Part shown: positions 54,069 through 64,000 of the stretch, piece after piece
Numbering within the stretch: the first letter of the stretch is position 1
How the letters are laid out: each line of letters opens with the position of its first letter
Assembly: GCA_022264855.1 (NCBI GenBank)
Contig: JABYQU010000004.1
Coordinates: 558,001 to 622,000, forward strand
Direction: 5' to 3'
Source of the DNA: Lenzites betulinus
Lineage: Eukaryota; Basidiomycota; Agaricomycetes; Polyporales; Polyporaceae
Length of the DNA stretch: 64,000 nt
Position numbers and translations under genes: made by a program
The notes under the pieces: generated by a model
The model's input: only the letters and a program-made list of their open reading frames with translations
Told to the model about the DNA's origin: nothing
Database searches by the model: none

Positions 54069-56546
54069 TCGCGGACGAGCCGTACGCACTCGTCCGTCTT
54101 GCGGTACGAATACAGAGCGTTCCGCGTGAGTCCGCGGCCGCATACGCGCCGTCGGCAGGCATTGCTAGGGGAACACGTTATACGCTGCCCGGGACATATC
54201 GAGCCTGCTCCGCAACGCCTGCGAGGCGTTGCACGACGCTTTGGCAGTCGAGTGAGGCCCTGGGGCTGCGTGGACGAGGGAAGTGGAGGACGGCGGCGTC
54301 CAAGGGAGAGGGTCAGATGCCACGCCAGCGCAGAATGACAACTCCAAGGGTACGCGGCGTCTTCTTCCGACACACCGCGTGTCCGTGCAAGGACGAGGGC
54401 CGGTGGTAAGCGGGGACTGTGACGCGGATGCAGTGTCGCGCGCAGCAACACGGCTGCCTCCCTTTTGAGCGATAGTTTGCGCTCTGGCGCGGAGAACGTC
54501 CCTGCTCATTTCTGTGCGGTATAGTCAGTTGTGAGGCCCGCCAGGCGGTAGAAGGCGAGCACTCACGCTATGGGTCCCGGTCATGTTGTGCGCTTGCCTG
54601 CATGCCAGACAGAGCGCGTCGTATACTAATTTCATATCGCTACCCGTGTTACGGTACACAAAACGAGGGTCGTCGGATGGCGGGCGGCGGGCGGCATGCA
54701 GGAGGGTGGCCGTGAGGAAGAAAGTCGCGGAGCGCCGGTGAGCGCCTGGGGCTGCCCGAAACGGAATAGATGGTTAGATCGGCTGCTGCACCGCGCCGCA
54801 CCGTTGCGGACTTGCTCGCCAGCCTGCGGACATATATATTGATGTGTGAACTAGAATATTACGTGGTACATGATAGATCGGAGCGGGCGCTGAAGCGCTG
54901 AGCCGAGCACAGACAGGCCAATATACGCGTCGCAGCTGCGCTTACCCTCACGATCGCCTTTCACCCCCCTCCACCACCCCTTCCCCTCGAATCTGCTCGG
55001 CGGGCCCTACGGTCAGTCGAATGCGTGCAAGGCGCGTGGGCGATCACTCACCGGCATGTTCTGGCGTCACACACGTGCTGGTCAGGTTCGCACTCGGAGG
55101 CTACGAGGGTCGCGGCTGGTGAGTGTCTTCCAAGTGCTTGAGAGGATCGCGAGGGATGGCCGACGAGACGTACTCGGAACGCGCACGAGCTTTGTGGTAT
55201 GCATCGCGCATGCCACGCGTTGTTGACGGCGTTTCGGTAGGCTTACTCTGATCAGCCCGCTCGACACTGTACTTACTCTCGAGTTCCCAGCTCGACGCAG
55301 CACCGCTCTGCTCGGGGAATCGTGGTGTTCCCTTCTGCGCGGCCGCCACCGCGCCATTTGGGACTCGAGCATTCGTGGCCGGTGGAACGCGCCGCGCACC
55401 TCGCCGCCGCTCTCCCGGAACGCTGGGGCGACGCGGTACAGCCCAGAAGATGTGTCGGCGCCTGGGCGGGGCAGCCGCGAAGAACGCGGTACAAGTGGGG
55501 CCGTGTGGTGTTCGGGGAATCGCACGGGCGGCGGCGACGACGAGACGGGACACGGTGCACGCAGGCAGGCGAGAGGGCGGACGTTCCCTGCGCGGAGATC
55601 GCCACTGCTGCGGGTGGGTCTGGTATGTGTATCCATACTGCAGACGGTAGTCGAGGTTTTACTCACCTTCCGCGGATGGTGCGATGCTCGCTGCGCATAA
55701 AAGTGCCTTGGGCTCGTCGCGCGGCGCACGTTCGTTTGGCGGGGGCGGGAGACGGCAGGCCGCGGTCGCCGGGGGAGGGCGCTGTGGACGGCGTGGGACT
55801 GTGTTCGCGTATCGAGCACAGTGCGAGGCGGCGTAGTGTCTGGCTTTCCCGCCATGTTCGAGTGCGGCGCGCGAGAGGGCGACGGCGTCGCATGCGGGGA
55901 GGACGGGCGTTCTGCGAGGAGGCGAGGTGCGTTCAATATTTGGGACTTGGCTCACTCGACGCTTGCGCCGTGTACTGCGAAGAACGTCGCGGCGAGGAGC
56001 GGTACGCGGCGAGAACGCCAAGACTCGGCCATTCCAACTGTCGATGCGAGCGGGAGAGCGTGTGGTGGCGGTGTGAGGCAAGAGACGCGAGAGGATGTGG
56101 AGGAGAGTGCGGGCGTCTGCGTCTGGCTCAGTAGTGGTACTCGCGGATGTATGCGGTATTTCCTGCGAGCACGGACGAGTCTGCTCTTCTCGGACCAGCT
56201 CCTCCGCCGCCGAATAAAACCCGCCGCACGAAGTCCACCACTGGCAGGCGAAGCATGCATGCGCAGAATGAGCACAGAATAAGAGGCGGAAGAAGGACAC
56301 GCCCGAGCTCTAACACGCAGAACAAGGAGACGCAGAATGAGAGGCAGAACAAGAGGCAGAACAAGAGGCAGAACAAGAAGGACACGCACCCAGTCGAGTC
56401 CGCGATTCGTGTCCTGGCAGCCTGCACGGCCGCCGCCGAGGACACGCCACGCAGGCAGCCGATCGCCGATCGCCCACAGCGGGGGGCAGGAGGGCATCCG
56501 CGCGCTGCCCTGCGCCCACCCAACTACTCAACCACGCACACACGTG
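54069..56546. other. spacer between duplication copies, GC-rich, no convincing gene
   Basis: Long overlapping ORFs exist on both strands (for example 55082-55936 minus, 55322-56134 plus), but each reads as Arg/Pro/Ala-rich filler typical of GC-rich noncoding DNA, and none recalls a family. Whether this spacer is part of the duplicated unit cannot be told, because copy B leaves the window before this point. Confidence 0.4.
56341..56376 (+). repeat. 12-bp minisatellite, three exact units
   Basis: GAGGCAGAACAA is repeated three times in a row (56341-56352, 56353-56364, 56365-56376), with a degenerate unit (GAGACGCAGAAT) just before. The flanking 12-mer AGAAGGACACGC occurs on both sides (56291 and 56376). 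It lies 170 bp left of the copy B breakpoint. Confidence 0.85.
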
Positions 56547-56749
56547 GGCGCTTAGCGCTTAGATTGTTCTGGGGAAGTACGGCGGCGAAATAGGCGCCCG
56601 TTGTGTGCATCTCTCGAGTCTCTCCCACCGCTCGACCCGATGTGCCTTCGCCTTGAACGTCAATCCAAGTAGCGACCTCTTCTGGTATCTTGATACTGAC
56701 CCTTCTGACGAAGTTCACGACCCGACGACATTACGACTTTAACGACAAT

Positions 56750-58605
56750 ATGTTCCAAGACCATCGGCTCGAATCGCCTCCACCAACTTCGCGCTTCCGA
56801 CGCCCGTGGTCCCCAGATCCATATGACCCTCTTCCATCCACCTCCAACCTGAGGTATCCGACACAAGACGCAGCACATCTCGCGGAGTACAATGTCGCCG
56901 AACGGCGCCGTGAGCCGTCCGATGTGTCCGTGGAAGCCCTCGACCTCGCGGACTACGCCCGCACGCTCAACCGGAACGAGCACTACCTGGCCCAGCAGCC
57001 ACCGTTCAGGCCGTACGATCCGTACCCGCCGTCGCCGCAGCTCTCGCGCCCTCTCGCACGCATGGACTCGCTCAGCCCGCCTTCTCTCGCATCGCCGTCC
57101 GCTTCTAGCTCGCAGTCGCACTTGTTCACACCCCGCTCGCCCATGCGGCGCCCCTTCTCCCTCCCGCCGCCCGCTCACTCTATGTACAGCGACCCCTCTA
57201 CTGCGCACTTATCGCGGGGCCGGCAAGAGCAGGTCGTGAGTCCGTCCTCCGAGATCGACATCGCGCAGTTCCCGTCCTTCGCGCGTGGGTGGTATGCACC
57301 AGATCACCCCAACCCCCACCGCGCCCTCTCCCCGTCTGGCGCGCCAGACCTCAGAGGAGGTGGCGAAGCCAAGCAGGAACGATCCCCGTTCGACCCTGCA
57401 TACACATTCGAGCGCGACCCCTTCCCCGAGCCGTACTCTCCGCCACCCACTTACCCGTACGGCTCGTCATATGGCTCGCACTCTGGATACTCCCGCGATC
57501 AGACTACTGTCCCCTGGGGCGGCAATGCGACTGATGGGGACCATACGCTGGATCCGGAGACCAAGGAGGAGCGGATCCGTATGCTGGAGCGCGAGTTTGC
57601 CAGTGGCAAGCCTGGCCCGAAGGACGAGGAGGATCCGGAGCGGACGGTGGGCAGCGTCGACGAGCGGGGGCGGCTGATCACGCAGGGCCCCAAGAAGCGG
57701 CTCGCCGTGCGGTGGGTGCAGGTCCTGCTCGCGCTGACCGCCGCGGTGTCCTCTATATATGCTGCACTGGTGCGTACTCCGCCACTACCGCCCCCGTATC
57801 CTTAATGTCTGCTTCTGCGGATGTTTTCCGCGTCCGGCGTCCGGCGTGCGGTCGAGTCGTGCTCACTCAGCCGTGGCAGATCATCAAGCCGCCGTCGCCG
57901 GCTCCGCCCGCGAACAAGCTTCCCGCGTATCTCCTCTACGTGCTCTCGGTTCTCACGTTCCTCGGGTGCTCCTTCCTCTTCCTCATCTACCCATGCTGCT
58001 GTGGGGCGCGGAAGCCGAAGGCCTCGCCATACACTGCGGGTCCCAGCGGCATGATGGTCCTGCCGGTGCAGGGGCTTCCGGGTGGGAAGCAGAAGAAGGG
58101 GAAGAAGGGAAAGGGCGGCGCAGGCGAGGGCGTCCAGGTGAACCTCATCGTCGACCCGAGCATGTTCGGGCGCGACCGCGAGCGGGGACGGGACGAGGAC
58201 GACGGAGAGGACGTGGACGGCGGCGAGGACGAGGACGGCTCCGAGGCGCTGCTGGGGTCGTACGTGGGCTCGTCGCGCGTCCGCGAGGTCGCTCACGATG
58301 CTCGCGCTGATCTCGTGCAGGTGCTGGTAGAAGCCGTGCTCGCCGCGCTCCGCGCGCAGCCTGCGCGCGGAGCACGTCTCCACCTCGTCCTCCTTGTGGC
58401 ACTGCACCGACAGGCTCTCGATGGGCGAGTCCGAGAGCGTCGTGAGCGTGTCGACGACGTTGTCGACCAGGAAGAGCGGCGTGAGGTGCTTCTTCAGCGC
58501 TTCGCGTGCCCAAACGTCTGCGAGGTGAACGCGGTATTGAGCACACACTCGTGCACGGTGTGCCCGATGTTGCCCGTGATGTGCTTGGTGCAGGCGCGGT
58601 TGTAG
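56750..58605 (+). CDS. two-pass membrane protein, unknown function (copy B)
   Basis: Exon 1 (56750-57769) encodes exactly the same protein as copy A, including the first membrane helix. The intron (57770-57879, 110 bp) is diverged. Exon 2 from 57880 keeps both the helix AYLLYVLSVLTFLGCSFLFL and the Cys triplet. The acidic run differs (RDEDDGEDVDGGEDEDGS). After it the frame departs from copy A because of indels and runs to 58605. So the membrane core is under constraint or recently homogenised, while the tail is not. If transcribed, the two copies could produce proteins with different C-termini. Confidence 0.6.
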
Positions 58606-58742
58606 TCGTTCGACGCGCGGTAGCAGCGCACAGCTCGCGATGTCGAGGGCGTGAGTTGAGCATTGGGCAAGCACCCGAGCGCACGGCGACTTGGCCGCAA
58701 AGTCGCCAGTTTCCCACATCCATGCTCTTTGAACCCAACCAC
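58210..58742 (-). pseudogene. possible Cys-rich secreted-type gene, decayed (copy B)
   Basis: Counterpart of the minus-strand pieces in copy A. Here the block reads CYRASNDYNRACTKHITGNI: three of the five cysteines of copy A have become Arg, Arg and His. The second block ALKKHLTPLFLVDNVVDTLT runs in one frame into CHKEDEVETCSARRLRAERG and FYQHLHEISASIVSDLADAR, so copy B is more open here than copy A. Calling it decayed is an inference from cysteine loss. Confidence 0.3.
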
Positions 58743-59919
58743 CGTCTGCGGCGACGCCCGCGGGATATCTATGTAGGTAGGCTACATACCGTCTCGACAA
58801 AGGCGGGGACGAGCACAGAATCTGAGACAGAAACAGATACCAGCCAGCTGGGCAAGAGACAAACAGGCGGCGGGAGTGCTCGCGACGACGAGCTGACATT
58901 GGTGGGCAGCTTCACATTGCACGCTACTACTGCTGAGCTGATACACCATACCTTAGCGTGACCTGCAATGGCTCCCGCAAGCCATCCCCTGCACCGAGCA
59001 TGCCCCCCGCCTCGCCATCGCCGCCCCGCCATCCCGCGCAGCGGCGACCTGGTGCCCCTCCCATGCTCGCCCAACAGCGCCACCTTCGTCGCCGCCACCG
59101 GGCTGTGTTCAACGGGCCGGAGCCACACCCACTCTAGCCATCTGACGGCAGCTCGCAGGCACGCTCCGTCGTAGGCAGCACGCCGCAGCCCTACTCTGCG
59201 CGCCGATCCCAGGCTCTGGCGCAACCGCCTGCCCGCGCGGCCTCGCGCGAAGCCTTCCTGCCCAGGCGCCATGTCACTCGTGGCAGCGGCAGGCCACGAT
59301 TTCGTACTACAACACATGGTGAGTCAATCTACTGCTGCTCCCTCGCTGCCGCCACCCGCCCTTCCCTTCTGTACCGCGCCGAGCCCTGTGCAAGCGGTGC
59401 TTCTAATCAGTCACGCTCTGTATGCCCGAGTACCAGATGCACGTACCTGATCGTCTGTGAGCACGACCAGCGCGCGCGCGTGGAGCGGGCTGCATTTCTG
59501 CAGAGATGCACTGCGGGTCAGCGAGCTGCAGGCCGGGACGGACGTGCCTGCGCGTCCTACACCCATGCTGTAGGGACGGTGCGAGCACGGCGCGGAGTCG
59601 TTGGCAAGCATCGAAGACGGAGCATCGCACGTCGCGGATAGATACCATGACGGCGGGGATCGGTGTGCAGCAGAGGAACGAGCTTGCCCGAGTGCAGCCC
59701 CGCCTCACCCTCTATTTGTACCCACACGGACATGGCGCTGCGCCGCGCACGGGCCTTGCACCTGCCGGGAGCTCTGCGCGCTCGCGTCCTCCGCCGCGCC
59801 CAGCCCCACGCACGTACGTACATCAGTATAGCGTGTCGTAGTTGCGATATCGCCTATAATCGAGCAGTTTCACCGTGCGCTACTCTCCGCGTCGCGAGTC
59901 CGAAAGTCCCAGTCCGAAT
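58743..59919. other. conserved segment of the duplication without a clear gene (copy B)
   Basis: Shorter than the copy A counterpart through a deletion near 58960, then near-identical from about 59260. The same candidate splice sites as in copy A are present. Confidence 0.3.
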
Positions 59920-62900
59920 ATGTGGGAGCCAGTCGTTGCCCGCCCCGCCCCACGTTTGGCGTGATCCGTATTGCTGACGGTGACGTTCCACACAGGGCCT
60001 TGTGCCTCGGACCGCGGCGGCGTGCATCCGTGCTGCCTTGGCGTCGGAAAACACCCTTTGTTCCCCCGATACCATGGGCACCCACATCTCCCGCGTGCGC
60101 CCGCTCTGCCCGTCGCCCGACCCTGAGTACAGCACCCGACGCCGCGGCGACGCGACCGCCACTCCGGGATGGCTCGCCCATGCGTCCCGTGCCGTGCGCT
60201 CGCGATCCGAATCGTCTGTGATCGGGAGGCACGTCCGCCTGGCAAAGGCCTCGGGGGCCCCACAATGGATTGCCCGCCCCGCACTGGGATCTCGCCCCCT
60301 CCCTGTGCCCTTCTGCGAACGCGCGCGTGTATAACCACCGCACGCACCCCCAGCGTCCGCACACGTTCTGCGCCGAAATGAAAATCGACATTTTCTCGTA
60401 TTTTCATGGCCCCGCGAAAACATTCGTGTACCCCCGGCCTCGCACCCGTCCCCGCGTGCTGGAAATTCGCATGCGCACTCGCCCATACACCACGGCCCGC
60501 ATCCCGACATGCGACGGGCGCCGCGCCGAAAATGTACAAGTGCACTTTCGGGCGAATTCATGGGCTCCCCCCGAGCGAAGTGTGTACCGCTCCCCGTACG
60601 CGGCACCCCTCGCCACGCATTTTGGCACGTTTGCTGCCCCATATGGTCCGAGTACACACGTCGATTTGCAACGCGACCCGGGGGGAATAGCGCAGGCCCT
60701 GCCCAATGTGCAATTTCGTGCATGTGCACCGAAGATCGCCCGCCGCGCACTGGGTTCTCGACGCGCTGCAGCGTAACATTGTACGTCATCCTTCGTGCAC
60801 AAAACGCATACGCCCATTGAATCGCAGCGCGATCCGAGTAGAAAAAAATCGGCTCGTTTTCGAGCGATTTCATGGACACAAACACATATTCGCTCACCGC
60901 GCGCCCAGTTCGCAAGCCCTCGCAGCGCGACTCTGGCCGCGACCTCCCTTGTTAGTACGGCGCCCGACCCTGGAGTTACGCGGCGATCCGCGCAGAAACC
61001 ATTTTCGTCATCTTGAGGCCATTCCATGGGCACAGACAGTGGATCGTCCACCCCGCGCCCAATTTGTGTTCCCGTGCGGCGCGCTTTCGAGCGTCGACTC
61101 TCCTGTACGTGCCGCACACGCATATGAATTTGCAGCGCGATACGAGCTGATCACATTTCCGTCCATTTCTTGCGATTTCGCAGGCCCGCACAGAGAATCG
61201 TTCGCGCGCGGACGGGTATGCAGACGCCTGGCGTGCCACTTCTCAGGCCGACTCGTGTATACGCCGGGCATGTGTATGCAAAGTTGCACGCTTCTCCGAG
61301 CGAAACTCATTTCGCCCATTTCTCAAGCCATCTCGCGGGCGCGCTCAGAATATTGTCCACCCCACAACGCATGCACGACGCCTCCCCACGCAACTTCGAC
61401 GACACACTCCCATGCACAGATGGCGTGCGCTGACGCCGTTGCGAGGTGATTGGAGAACATTCACTCGAGCTCCTTCTTGGGGCCATTGGGTGGGCCTGCA
61501 TGGGGAACGGCTCGCCCCGCACTCGATTCACGTCGCCGCGAGTCGCAACTTGGTACGTCTACTCCATGCCATGTACCGCACACCCTCACGGAGTTACAGT
61601 GCCATGCGACTCGAACTCGGCGCCGCCTCTTGGGCCGATCGCGGATGCGCACAGAAGATCGCTCGCGGGCCGACGAGTTCGACGACCAGGGATGTGGAAC
61701 GTCGTGAGTGTAATCCTGTACACGCCTCGCACCCGCACGCGAAATCACACGCTGATCTGAGTAGAACTCGTTTCGCCCGTTTTCAGGACTTTTCGTGTGC
61801 TCGCGGAGAGATTTGCTTGTTCCGCAGCGAATTCTAGACCATATCCCGCGCAACTCGTAGGAAGCACTCTCGTGTATAGACGCTATACGCTCAGACCGTT
61901 GCAACGCGGTTCGAGAACATTAGAGTTGCACCCTCTTCGCAGACAGACAAATTCACGGCCTCGCATAGAGAACGTTTTGCGCGCCGCTCAGTTCGCGTCC
62001 GCGCCACCTGCCATCTGGTATGTCCACAGTAGTCCATGCTCCGCGCATGCTCACCTGGTTACAGCGCGATCTAACCCGACCCGGAACTATCTCCGTCTCC
62101 TCCGCCATCGGCCGTGGACACCCAGCAAACGGCGCACTGCCAGCCGACGTCGCGGCTGCCCGCCGTGCGTATTCGTATGTTCCACCCGGTGTATGGAGTG
62201 CAAGCGGTCGTGTCGTTTCAGCGAATTTCATCGTGATCCGGTCACGACGCGATCCAGCCACTTTCGAGCCATGCCAATGGAAGCCGCCCCTGGAAAATCA
62301 TGCACAGACGGCTGGGTCTACGGACGCCCGCCGTAGAACGTTGTGCGTATGTCTCCATGTGTCGATTGCGTGCGTTAATGGGATTACCGGGACGTCTGTG
62401 CAGAGTGGTCCAGGTTCCTCGCACTGAGCCATCCCACGGCCGGGCACAGAAATCGCGCAACACCGTCATGAGATCACACACCCGCGCGACGCCGTTCTGG
62501 GGATGCGCTTCCATGCATCGACGGGGTGCGCACGCGCCGTCGCAACCCGATACGAGCCCCAATCAATGCCGTCCCTTGGGTGCCTTTGCCCGGCTCGACA
62601 AGAATAATCAGCGTGTCGGGCCCAGTTCGCGTCGTCCTGCGACGCGTTTCGGTGCGTCTAGTCTCACACTAAATCGGCGTGCGCACCCCAGCTTACAGCG
62701 CCATCCAAGCGACGATGGTCCGTCGCCGTCGGTCGGTCTCGTTTCCGCCCGGGAGAAACATGCACCTCGAGCGTAGATATGGGCGCCCCACCCCGCTGCT
62801 CGACACCCGTGCTCCCCTGCACGTACCAAAGCAACGCAGCAAGCGTCGACGCCATCGGAGCCAAAAAAATTATCGCCGCACCCGTACGCACTCGATAGGT

Positions 62901-63070
62901 TCGGCGGAAGGCGGACGGAGACAAATGCGCAAAATGGATTGACGGCGAATCGGATATTGGAACGCGCAGACGTTCTCGACCGGCACGCGGCGCTGCGGCA
63001 TGCTCACACCCAGTACGTAGCCGCCGCGTCCTCTCGCTAGCTGACTTGTGTTTCCAGGGTGTCCCGCCCA
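59920..63070 (+). repeat. degenerate tandem array, period about 154 bp (copy B)
   Basis: Same array as in copy A, with cores at about 60251, 60405, 60559 and 60717 and onward. Copy B contains 43 bp near 60603-60650 that copy A lacks (includes CGCCACGCATTTTGGCACGT). This restores a full-length 158-bp unit, so copy A probably suffered a deletion. Confidence 0.75.
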
Positions 63071-64000
63071 GATCACGGCGCACAGAGGAAATTGCACGCC
63101 CCATCCCTGGCACCCTGCTCGTTACCGCCAAGTACGGCCTCGCGTACTGTGCATGATCCGACGAGCAGCTGGCCAGCGTGGACTCGGAGGGCATAAATTT
63201 CCTACTAGTGTTCGTGGCTACGTTTGTGCTGCAGGTCAAGAATATATTTTTTGTTTCACCGGGCGAGCTATTGGCGGATGTGCTCGCTTTGAGCTTGCCG
63301 CAGAAGGAGAGCATGATCCCGGACAGCGCGTGCTGCCGCGCAGGCACCCTGGCCGCCCTCGTCCCGCTGTCGGATACTCGAGATCGGACAGGGTGCCCCA
63401 AGATGGCGGCACACTCACGCGCGCTGTCCTGGAGGGCGCCGCGTCAAAAATCCCATTAATCCCGGATTGTGATATTAGTTGGATAAGTAATGTGTACTAT
63501 GTACTAGTACTAGAGAGACAACACGCCGACGAGGTCGGCGTACTAGGTCAATCGACGGCGAACATGCTCTTACATGGTCGCAATGGCTCCGTACATCGAC
63601 TCACTTTCCACTGTAACTGCGTCGGCATACGCTATACGACCGCTCGCACACGCGCACGGTAGCGAGAAGATACGCATGTCGCGGTCGTGCGACGTCTCGT
63701 CTCGACTCGGGACGTCCCGGCAGTTCAGGACGCGCTCGAGTCGAGACGTCCCGGTAGTTCATCTGCGAGGGAGGCGAACGTCGGGGCACCAGATCGTGCG
63801 GATGCTGCCGGCCTCGTACTGAGCTCAGAGGTGAAGTGTTAGCACCCGTAAACCGCGCAGGACGAACAAGCAACGCACCGTCTCGCCCGGCTCAGCCCCG
63901 AGATGAGCATGCAGGTGCCAGTGCTTGTGCCCACTGTGCATGTTCGCCATCGGGGAAGGCTGCGTGTGATACCACAAGGCGCGGACTGGCGCGAGCGCGG
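63071..64000. other. end of window inside copy B; no clear gene
   Basis: Equivalent of 53141-54068, including the inverted repeat CGTCTCGACTCG at 63698-63709 and CGAGTCGAGACG at 63737-63748. No gene recognised. Confidence 0.35.

Larger units (their letters stand above)
56547..64000 (+). repeat. segmental duplication, copy B (cut by window end)
   Basis: Direct-orientation counterpart of 46608-54068. It begins at the same doubled heptamer GCGCTTAGCGCTTA, preceded by unrelated sequence. The true right end lies beyond the window. Confidence 0.95.

Noticed and set aside
55082..56300. ORFs of 200-285 residues on both strands in the spacer
   Set aside because: Low-complexity Arg/Pro/Ser composition, no family resemblance, and full overlap with equally long ORFs on the other strand.
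46608..64000. Homeodomain or pheromone-receptor mating-type genes as the reason for diverged haplotypes
   Set aside because: I looked for homeodomain WFxNxR blocks and a seven-helix receptor and saw none in either copy.
1..64000. CRISPR arrays, bacterial operons or ribosome binding sites
   Set aside because: Spliceosomal introns throughout and the eukaryotic gene set make these irrelevant; no direct-repeat/spacer pattern was seen.

Overview
The window reads as nuclear DNA of a filamentous basidiomycete (Agaricomycetes-like). Genes are closely packed on both strands and split by many short introns, roughly 50-70 bp, with GTRNGT donors and YAG acceptors. Protein families are fungal: HET domain, F-box, fungal Mediator subunit 16, Atg15 lipase, FluG-type glutamine synthetase and a CBM19-like secreted protein. 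Gene names come from protein motifs read by eye. Exon borders are my own splicing of the frames, and no search was run.

Layout. 1-43.7 kb is a housekeeping-rich block of about 24 genes. In order: mRNA guanylyltransferase (-), a small membrane protein (-), INP54-like phosphoinositide 5-phosphatase (+), SKP1 (-), mitochondrial ribosomal bL27 (+), F-box protein (-), DUF3074/START-like protein (+), FluG-type glutamine synthetase (-), WD40 protein (+), HET protein (-), proteasome assembly chaperone 3 (-), MED16 (+), Tim17-like membrane protein (-), UTP21/WDR36 (-), an unresolved gene (-), two-domain CBM19-like secreted protein (+), SRP receptor beta (+), SAR1 (+), PIG-M mannosyltransferase (+), glia maturation factor (-), two tandem MFS transporters (+,+) and ATG15 (-). 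Several pairs share short divergent promoters (SKP1/bL27, GS/WD40, PAC3/MED16, GMF/MFS1).

At 43754-44309, just upstream of ATG15, lies a 556-bp non-autonomous inverted-repeat element (MITE-like). Inside it is a 50-bp poly(T)-tailed insert flanked by a 15-bp direct repeat, which looks like a tiny retroposed fragment.

From 44.3 kb to the end the character changes to GC-rich DNA with few genes. It holds a segmental duplication in direct orientation: 46608-54068 matches 56547-64000, and the second copy runs off the window. Each copy starts with the same two-exon gene for a membrane protein of unknown function, whose first 1.2 kb is identical in both copies. A diverged segment follows, then a conserved segment, then an array of about 20 degenerate tandem repeats with a period close to 154 bp. 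This array explains most of the long ORFs there and is the least explained structure in the window.

Functional links. SKP1 and an F-box protein (SCF ubiquitin ligase parts) are separated by one gene. SRPRB, SAR1 and PIG-M (ER targeting, COPII budding, GPI anchor synthesis) sit together on one strand. Both may be chance.
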